DNA of 64,000 bases. Source: Aurelia coerulea (taxonomy: Eukaryota > Cnidaria > Scyphozoa > Semaeostomeae > Ulmaridae). The first letter of the stretch is position 1. Each line of letters opens with the position of its first letter. The notes beneath the pieces are model-generated. The model did no database searches, was not told where the DNA came from, and saw only the letters and a program-made list of their open reading frames with translations. This document shows positions 57,487-64,000 of this stretch, piece by piece. Location: contig CM076957.1 of NCBI GenBank assembly GCA_039566865.1, positions 13,277,896 to 13,341,895 of the forward strand. Direction: 5' to 3'. A program made the position numbers and the translations under genes.

Positions 57487-58089
57487 AAGAACACAAGAAG
57501 AAGGTCAAATTGAACAAATGTGCCAGATGAAGATACCCAATATTGAATTAGAGAAACTGGATATTGGATTTTGAGGTATAAACGTTGTTGACTGCTGGCC
57601 ATGTATGAACAATTTAATACATACACCCTTTGTAGTTTGTATTAATTGAATCACTGGTAATCTGGAAATGCGTTTTGGCATCACAAGATTGCATGCAACT
57701 GCTGTGGCTAATTTTTTCATTTAGAGTTGCTCTGGATCCATTTTTAATGTAGATTCTGAATGTTGATGTTATTTTTTTTTAATTGTGTGGCATTGTGTTG
57801 TGATTTGACAAATAAATTAACAAGAATGTTCACCAAGAAATGAATTGTCCAGAAAAAATGGTACAAAGCTCCAATTTTTAGCAATTGAAACAAAATTTCT
57901 TTTCACTACAGCATGAAATAGAATTTCAAAAAGTGACATCAAAATTCAGAATCTATATGAAAAATGGATCAAGAGTGACATGAATGACAAAATAGGCAGA
58001 TAAATTGTACGTAAAGTATTATTGTCATTCTAAAAACATTGCCAAATCACCAGTGGTTCAATGAATACAAACAAGGGTACAGTACTGTA
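57487..58089. other. Gap between transposase stop and nested MITE
   Basis: A+T-rich sequence downstream of the transposase stop. Possible poly(A)-signal-like AATAAA at 57810-57815 (CAAATAAATTAA). No other feature. Confidence 0.5.
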
Positions 58090-58640
58090 CCGGGTGTCCC
58101 AAAAAATTGTGCCCCATTTGCCTGAAGATTGCAACAAAACGGCAAAAGATTCTCGCAAAACTTTTGCATGAAGTTGCTCTTCAGATATTCAATTAAAGTT
58201 TGCTACCATAAAATCCGTTGAAAAATGATAGCGCTATGGCCTTCAGGAGACCAAATTTGCCCAATGACTGAAACCAGCGGTCAACCATTTTGTCGTACTA
58301 TTTTGCAGCGATAAATCGCTTCATGGATTGAAAATGAAATAGCAGCATCCAATTTCATAGCTATCGTGCAAATTCCGATAATCCTCAGAGAGTTCCAAAA
58401 TTTCTGACCACACGAAAGTTATTTCTTACCTCACATGAATCTACTTATCGCTGCAAAATAGTACAACAAAATGGCCGATCGCTGGTTTCAGTCATGAGGC
58501 AAATTTGGTTTTCTGAAGGTCATAGCTCCATAATTTTTAAACAGATTTTTGCAGGAATGGCAGCAAACTTTATTTGAACATCTGAAGAGCAACATCATAA
58601 AAAACTTTCCAAGAATCTTTTGCCGTTTTGTCGCAGTTTC
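58090..58640. mobile_element. Fold-back MITE between the two convergent genes
   Basis: Starts after TA with CCGGGTGTCCCAAAAAATTG. The stretches CAACAAAACGGCAAAAGATTC ... GTTGCTCTTCAGAT and their complements at about 58580-58640 pair, so the element is a fold-back. About 45 terminal bases present on the left are absent on the right. Directly after it AGTTTCTAGGGTATTGGTAA occurs twice (58635 and 58683), possibly a local duplication linked to loss of the right end. Confidence 0.65.
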
Positions 58641-58816
58641 TAGGGTATTGGTAAACATTTCCTGAGAACCTCTGTTGTTTACAGTTTCTAGGGTATTGGT
58701 AAAATACAGTAGGTGTTACCACCTCTCAAGGAAAAGAAAAATTTAAAACATTTGGGGGCTCTGGTACCCAGGGTAAGAAAAAATAGTGCCAAAGGGTGGG
58801 AATTTCATTGCTTATG

Positions 58817-61500
58817 TTAAATACAGGTATCATCCTGCATTTCAATATCTGAACCAGTTATGTTTTCAAAGTTGATGTTTTCTGTGATTGGTGCCAACAG
58901 CTCACTTGCATTTTGAATTCTGGAAATTCCACTGACATATTCACTGTCTCCATCACATAGCATGCTTGATGTTGTTGAATTAAAGACACTGATGTCTTCT
59001 TGCAATTCATCCTAATCCTCATGCAACTCCTCAACATCTTCAAAATCGTCTTCTGCGCAGTCCAAAATATCATCTTCAATGTCAAAGTCTCGAAACGTTT
59101 CTTGAAATATCTTTAATACTTCGATTGCGTGGCTTTTGCGCCAGATTTCAACCATACTCATGATATCATTCAATGAAACTATCTTGTTTGAAGCTGCTAA
59201 AATCTGCTTGACTTGAAACTGGTCAAATTCACATCTGACTGAAATAATACCAACCGGCTTTATTTCTGCTAAAGATGCTGCAATGTTGTCTTTTAATGTT
59301 TTTAACTTGCTCTTTAACATTGTTTTTTGATTTTTGGAAACTGATCGCAGAAAAGAAATTGGCTGGTTTTGTGTTTCTGGTAACCTTGAAAGTAGTGAAT
59401 AATTAGGACCACCTTTGCTACATGTTGTATCAAAGTTGCAATTTCGAGAACAGTTATCACAACACTCGCAACCTTTTGGCAAATTTGATGGAAGAGAAGA
59501 TGCAAAGTGCTTACCAATTTCTCTCCTACGGCACCCTTCAGTTAAGGCAAGATGTTTAATTTCTCTATCGCAGTTAACGCAAAGCATACCATTATAAAGG
59601 ATGTAAGCAATCGACTCTTTGCCATCTCTACCAAGACGACCTTTTTCTTGCAGGACAGCTTCAATTGACTTTGATGGGCCAAAATTTATACTTCTGTGTA
59701 ATCCCTTGCAATCCACTCCCATGCCAAATGCTATGGTACAAATCAAGACTCTTCAATGAGAATTAGCCTTGCCCAGCTCTTGTATCATGTGAGATTTCAC
59801 AGAATCTGGTGTACCAGCATGAAACATGTCCACATATCTGCTCTCTGGAGAAAAGTCTTCATTGGCATAGATGGCATTACCAAGCTCCATAGAGAAGACC
59901 CTATATAAAATAGCGCACTGCTTCCTTGTTTGGCAAAACAATACTGTTCTTGATGTTTTTCCTTTTTCCTGTCGCAGCGCTTCAATGATTGGACTGAAAA
60001 TATCTTCTAAAATATCTTGTCTTTCTCAATTTGTTGAAATATATATATATAATGTTACTCCTAACTGGATTTTTTTCCAAACAAAATGTCCCTGATCGGC
60101 TAAGTTGGAGCATTTAAAAAATTTTGAATTTTGTGCTCTCTGTTGCTGTAGCTGTAAATATTGCCAATTGTGTTGTGGATGACAAAATTGACTTCAGCTC
60201 AATGATTTTCCCATACCAGTGGCGAAATGGTGAAGCATTTGATTCCGATGTTCCCCTGAAATAAAATATACAAAACTGTAACTGATTTCCAAATGGTTAT
60301 TACTCACAACAAACAATATTCTAGACTTACTCATTTTCTGAATGACATATCAACACCCTCCTAAAAGAGTAGCAAGATATGAAGGCAACATCCATTGATT
60401 TGTAAAAATCAAACTTAGGGTTTAAGGGGCAACAGGTCCAAGGGAACTTTATTGCCAAATTGCTTTGCATGCCTTCCCTGCGTGCCTCCACATCAATTTC
60501 TTCATATTTTGTATTTTCATATGAAGGCGTGTCCTTGCAATGGCAGGAATTTATAAAAAAAACTACATGGTATGTTCAATAATACCCTCATTTTTTCGTA
60601 AGAAACAACAGAAATGGCAGGCTCAATCTTTGAAGACTCAAGAAACTACCCTACCCTGCCTGAATTAGAAAAGCCAATAAACTTTTGAAATTTGCAATGG
60701 CCCACCCAGTACTAGCAACCCGATTTACAATGTTTTGAGTGCTAAATATGTTATTTGTCATTTTGAGAACTGGGGGCCCTATCGCAAAACTAAATGAACT
60801 CTACATCCGGCTTTAAAAAATGCGAGAAACTCATTAAGAAACTTTTGGTAGCTAAAAGTGTCACATAAAAGAAAATTGAGTGTTTGGAATATAAACAGAT
60901 CCCTTTAAGGTATTACCATTGAACGAGGCAATGAGCTTCATCGACAACCAATGCTACGCAGCTATTTCTGAAAGAAGATGAGCTTGCCAGGTTCCTCCAT
61001 CGTTTCATCGAGAGGAAAGTTTCGGGAGAGGTATACACTATGCCATAAACTCCTTCCTCGATTTGTGTTACAGCTTCGTCTTGTTGCTGATCTGTCATGT
61101 CAATGAGTGCAATAGCAGGGATTCCTGTCTTGTCATTCAAATACTTTACTTGATCCTTCATCAGTGCTTTTAGTGGCGAGATAACGATAACTGTGCTGCT
61201 GCCAGGCAAACAATCCAAGAAAACATCGGCCATTATTGGGATCATTTGGAAAATAAGTGACTTCCCAATATGTGCACTTAAAAATGTATCGTACCCATTG
61301 AAAAACTTCCTTAGAACTTGCACTTGATCATTGTGTAGCTTTTGACGCAGATTTTCGATGGGACAAAAATGCACGCCAACAGCAAAGCCTCTTGAAATTT
61401 TGGTTCTGTGAAGTCGTACATTTCCTCCAAACCGAAGCAAGTTTTGCACGTTTTTAGGCCGGTTTACATGAGGAAAACGCATAATCATGATAGTCCGCAT
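58817..61500 (-). pseudogene. RecQ-family DNA helicase of the transposon, broken
   Basis: Exon 1 (61500-60914): HNDQVQVLRKFFNGYDTF, Walker A as SAHIGKSLIFQ (GKS kept, the usual T-G before it replaced by H-I), motif Ia VIVISPLKALMKDQVKYL, motif Ib GIVYTSPETF, motif II VVDEAHCLVQW. An intron of 658 bp follows (donor GTAATA, acceptor TTTCAG). Joining completes the W codon and continues GTSESNASPFRHWYGKIIEL. Exon 2 (60255-58817): motif III LAIFTATATESTK, motif IV TVLFCQTRKQC, motif V LICTIAFGMGVDCKG, motif VI VLQEKGRLGRDG, then a RecQ-type zinc-binding cluster (CRRREIGKHF ... GCECCDNC) and an acidic tail. In-frame stops: TAA 60116, TGA 60028, TGA 59755, TAG 59014. It probably unwound transposon ends or assisted repair during transposition (inference). 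Confidence 0.85.
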
Positions 61501-61531
61501 AAATTACATTCGAGGATCCTGAAATATAATT

Positions 61532-61612
61532 TATGCCCAGAACAAGGAAGCGCTCAATTGTGCGCAGACCCTATTCCTTTTCCTTTTGGAATTCGGTCTG
61601 CGACGCAGGCTA
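61532..61612 (-). repeat. Right terminal inverted repeat (81 bp)
   Basis: Exact reverse complement of 51780-51860, followed directly by the second copy of ATTGCTTCC (61613-61621). The helicase start codon lies only 32 bp inside, so its promoter is probably within or beyond the terminal repeat. Confidence 0.95.
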
Positions 61613-61621
61613 ATTGCTTCC

Positions 61622-61958
61622 AATAGTTACCTTTGATGAGAATCACGCCCGTTGTCAAATAAATGTGGATTGTGATGCATTTAAGGCCAGCTTGGTTATG
61701 GACAAATAACTGCAATTCAGAGTACTGCTGATTCTGATTGGAGACTTTGTTCCATTCACACTTTAGTTTTGTTTGCTGCTCGTAATATCTTTCAAATGCA
61801 CGGATCCATATGATGGGTTTTTTTGTGGTGAAGACGCAAGTCTTGGCACTCTCACTGTATAAACTAACATCGATTTTGTCTTCTTCCAAATCTCTTGTCT
61901 TTCCAGTACGCTTATTAGGATCAACCTTAAAGGCCTTATGCAGCCAAATTTTCGACAT
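61622..61958 (-). pseudogene. LINE ORF1, N-terminal half
   Basis: From ATG 61958 on the minus strand: SKIWLHKAFKVDPNKRTG, KTCVFTTKKPIIWIRAFER, and a strand-rich block FVHNQAGLKCITIHIYLTTG followed by VILIKGNYWKQ at the insertion site. It continues at 51779 with WAESEF. The block from about residue 70 to 125 (hydrophobic strands, then YWKQWAESEF) looks like a folded domain preceding the coiled coil. I do not recognise it as an RRM or PHD finger. The 111 codons here are open. Confidence 0.7.
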
Positions 61959-62135
61959 TGATTTTTCAATCTTTTCAAATAACTTATAATGTTATAAACA
62001 TTTTGTGAAAGTTTCAAATCGAAATTATCAGTTTAAATACTGAAAATTGTGTGTCAAAGTTGAGTAGTTTTGCAAGTTTAGCGCGACATTGACTTGGCCA
62101 ATGTGACGTCACAATTATGACGCGCGAAACTACGT
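61959..62135 (-). other. LINE 5' untranslated region
   Basis: The sequence upstream of the ORF1 start is partly shared with the plus-strand copy at 63430-63570, including GTCATAATTGTGACGTCAC and CAATGTCGAAAATTTGGCTG around the start codon. CRE-like TGACGTCA boxes lie in both copies and could be part of the internal LINE promoter (inference). Confidence 0.55.
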
Positions 62136-62416
62136 GCATTGAACACACAGTACGAGCATGGCGATTGCAGTGTCCTAATTTCTTGACCTTTCTCCAAGCA
62201 ACGACTAGGAATCGCAGAGCAGAGACGATCGTAGTAATAACTGAGAACTTTAATGAAAGAGCCATGCAAGATAAACACTAAGTCAAACTTTCTGGTGGCT
62301 CGCGCCACATTTGAAATCCAGCCAACAAAATAAATGTTTTTGCGCATTGGGAAAACTCTTTTCTTATGTAAAACAGAAAGATATTTCTTTCACTCTCCGT
62401 AATAAAAGGAGCTCAC
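62136..62416. other. Unassigned sequence
   Basis: May be further LINE 5' region or flanking DNA. The right part borders the hAT-like MITE and contains one copy of its 8-bp target (GAGCTCAC, 62409-62416). Confidence 0.4.
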
Positions 62417-62717
62417 CAGGGCCGTCGAGAGCTGGGCTGGGCCCCAGGGCCAGGGGAGGAAGGAGGGCCCCGGCGCCAAAGGCGCCGGAAAATTTTTCGG
62501 ACCACGCCCTTTTCCCCTTGGGCCACGCCCTCCTGTACACTGATAAAACGCTGCTTTTAGATTTTATTTAGAATCTCAGTGGGCTAACGGGCCTGAAATC
62601 GTTCCCGAAAGAAAACTACAACAAGGAAAAAATACATACCTTATTTCTTGCGGGCCCCCAAAGGCCCCGGGCCCCCTGGTAACTACCCTGGCTACCCCCA
62701 CCCTCTCGACGGTCCTG
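62417..62717. mobile_element. hAT-like MITE, CAGGGCCGTCGAGAG termini
   Basis: The left end CAGGGCCGTCGAGAGCTGGG and the right end, reversed, CAGGACCGTCGAGAGGGTGG are flanked by a perfect 8-bp repeat GAGCTCAC (62409-62416 and 62718-62725). It is unusually G+C-rich for the window, with an internal palindrome GGCGCCAAAGGCGCC. Non-coding. Confidence 0.9.
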
Positions 62718-62844
62718 GAGCTCACACCATTACACCATTAAACACTCCTGTGAGAATATTACAATGACTCAATCTACGATAAAATCAACGATAACTTTAG
62801 TACAAGCATTCCTAAAGCTTGGTTCCAGTTACTGGAATGTTACA

Positions 62845-62990
62845 GGGAAGGCTTGACCTTCCAGACAATTCTTGTTTTTCCAGGCTTTCAGCTAGGCTTC
62901 ACTTGTACGGGGACTTCGTGAGGCGCTGATACATCAGTCCCTAAAATTATTTTCAAGAAACCTCGAACGATCTTTGTTCTTTCAGGCTAA
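62845..62990 (+). repeat. Direct repeat, copy 1
   Basis: Shares with 63237-63383 the run GGCTTCACTTGTACGGGGAC and the preceding TTTTCCAG(G/A)CTTTCAGC, then TTCAAGAAACCTcGAACG-type sequence. Same orientation, spacing about 392 bp. Origin unknown. Confidence 0.65.
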
Positions 62991-63236
62991 TTCAGTAAAC
63001 TTGGACCCTGAACTCTATTTCTCGGCCTTTTTCAAGCCTCTGGTATCGCGGCTATCGCTGAGTAATTGCATTACACTTCACTTTCCACACTAGCCTGGAA
63101 TCGAAGTCCAGGCTTTCGTGGCTAGTCAGGAAAATTTCCAGCCACTAGGCTCGCAGAACAGGCACCAGCCCTGTCGAGTCCGGCTCACTGTTCCCGCGAC
63201 TGTTCCCGCCTGTTTAGCTTATTCTAGCCCTAGAAG

Positions 63237-63383
63237 GTTGGGAAGGCTGGAACTCCCAGATATTTCCTATTTTTCCAGACTTTCAGCAAGGCTTCACTTG
63301 TACGGGGACTTCGTGAAGCTCTAATGCATCAAGTATCTTAGATTATTTTGAAGAAACCTTGAACGGTCTTTGATCTTCTCGCG
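63237..63383 (+). repeat. Direct repeat, copy 2
   Basis: Second copy of 62845-62990, moderately diverged (about one difference in ten by eye). The 246-bp spacer between copies contains no coding motif; it holds short repeats of CCAGGC/CTAGCC and CTGTTCCCGC. Confidence 0.65.
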
Positions 63384-63429
63384 AGCTGCGCATTGGGGTT
63401 TACGTGACAAAACTTGTGAGTTGTGTTTG

Positions 63430-63597
63430 TGGTCATAATTGTGACGTCACCCGCAAAGGTCAAATGTCGTGCTGAGTAGCAATTTTCAAAACAGAATTTC
63501 AAACCCTAAACGCAATGATGTTGAGTAAAATTTGGTATCATGAAATCAGTAAAGTTCAATGTCGAAAATTTGGCTGCATAAGGCCTTTAATCTTGTA
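63430..63597 (+). mobile_element. 5' end of a second copy of the esterase LINE
   Basis: It contains GTCATAATTGTGACGTCAC, as in the 5' region at 61959-62135, and then ATGTCGAAAATTTGGCTGCA encoding MSKIWLHKAF, the same ORF1 start as at 61958 but on the opposite strand. Similarity ends after about 11 codons. LINE copies normally keep the 3' end, so a 5'-only piece suggests later deletion or rearrangement. Confidence 0.7.
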
Positions 63598-63698
63598 TCG
63601 ATCTATTTCTTCATCTATGATACCCATTCTAGACCAGATGCCACATAACTGAAAGAATTTATCGCACTAACAACAAGCACATGTTCACCGCCATTTTT

Positions 63699-63808
63699 TC
63701 AACTCAACTCAACTCATTCAACTCAACTCAACTCAACTCAACTCAACTCAACTCAACTCAACTCAACTCAACTCAACTCAACTCAACTCAACTCAACTCA
63801 ACTCAACT
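63699..63808. repeat. (AACTC)n microsatellite
   Basis: About 21 copies of the pentamer with a single irregular unit (CTCATTCAACTC) near the start. Confidence 0.95.
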
Positions 63809-64000
63809 CGACAGAAAAATTGAAGTCTGTTGATTTTTAACTCTTCAATCAAGTCACCAAAAATTCTGAAAAATGTATCAAAATTTAATCTAATCATTGC
63901 AGATTTAGAAAAAAGTAATCATTTGAAAGTTAATTCGAAAAAGCTTGCAATAGAGTTTTTTGAATCTGTTGCGTTTTTTGGGACACCAGGAATCACAAAT
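63809..64000. other. Unassigned sequence with a MITE-type end
   Basis: TGCGTTTTTTGGGACACCAG near the window edge resembles the right terminus of the GGTGTCCCAAAAAA elements at 21458 and 58090. The left end is not identifiable. Confidence 0.4.

Larger units (their letters stand above)
51780..61612. mobile_element. 9.83-kb Academ-like DNA transposon with transposase and RecQ helicase
   Basis: It is bounded by 81-bp identical terminal inverted repeats and a 9-bp target duplication, and is inserted into ORF1 of a LINE. A multi-exon transposase (51959-57486, plus) and a two-exon RecQ-family helicase (58817-61500, minus) are transcribed toward each other, leaving about 1.3 kb between their stop codons that holds a fold-back MITE. 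DUF6589-type transposase plus a superfamily-II helicase is what I remember of the AcademH branch of Academ transposons. A different helicase-bearing superfamily cannot be excluded without a search. The 8-9 bp duplications seen for this family in the window should be compared with published values. Confidence 0.8.

Noticed and set aside
46284..61958. A single host gene spanning the esterase-like ORF and the helicase
   Set aside because: The esterase and RT frames belong to a LINE and the helicase to a DNA transposon, as shown by the terminal repeats and the target duplication separating them.

Overview
The window reads as repeat-dense, A+T-rich nuclear DNA from an invertebrate animal. A cnidarian such as a coral is my best guess. 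That guess is an inference from the mixture of CR1/L2-like LINEs, Penelope-like elements, an Academ/helicase-type DNA transposon and many fold-back MITEs; no taxonomic marker is present. I found no convincing host gene, rRNA, functional tRNA or CRISPR array. Nearly every recognisable coding stretch belongs to a transposable element and carries stops or frameshifts.

Layout. 1-9.1 kb: LINE and Penelope scraps, two copies of a TA-flanked MITE, a 45-bp minisatellite and a SINE nested in a fold-back MITE. 9.6-11.2 kb: an old repeat and a tRNA-like SINE. 11.2-21.4 kb: a 10.2-kb segment bounded by ~515-bp inverted arms and a 5-bp direct repeat. It holds a LINE whose reverse transcriptase is split by a 4.2-kb relic of a transposase-plus-RecQ transposon. 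21.4-27.4 kb: MITEs, including a 1.25-kb element with the same kind of termini. 27.5-31.0 kb: a nearly complete LINE ORF2. 31-36.5 kb: mostly unrecognised sequence, MITEs and a direct repeat. 36.5-37.5 kb: the 3' half of a Penelope-like element ending in a hammerhead-ribozyme-like motif. 39-42 kb: small MITEs. 42.1-45.7 kb: a LINE endonuclease split by a 2.8-kb element flanked by TTAA, which itself contains further LINE pieces. 46.3-62.1 kb: a LINE (ORF1 with an SGNH-esterase-like domain, ORF2 with endonuclease, RT and zinc knuckle) whose ORF1 is split by a 9.83-kb DNA transposon. 62.1-64 kb: a hAT-like MITE, a direct repeat, the 5' end of a second copy of the same LINE and a pentanucleotide repeat.

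The most notable object is the 9,833-bp transposon at 51780-61612. It has 81-bp identical terminal inverted repeats and a 9-bp target duplication. A multi-exon DUF6589-type transposase with a C2H2 finger runs from the left end. A two-exon RecQ-family helicase runs convergently from the right end. Introns deduced from splice signals restore the reading frames across exon joins. Both genes are broken, yet the termini are intact, which points to movement in trans. Two other elements here (12731-16943 and 26107-27361) share the terminal design, and the first still carries both gene types in the same relative orientation.

A second notable object is a stem-loop repeat present twice (8998-9054 and 44702-44758). 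The two copies differ by five base pairs changed on both strands of the stem, so pairing is kept.
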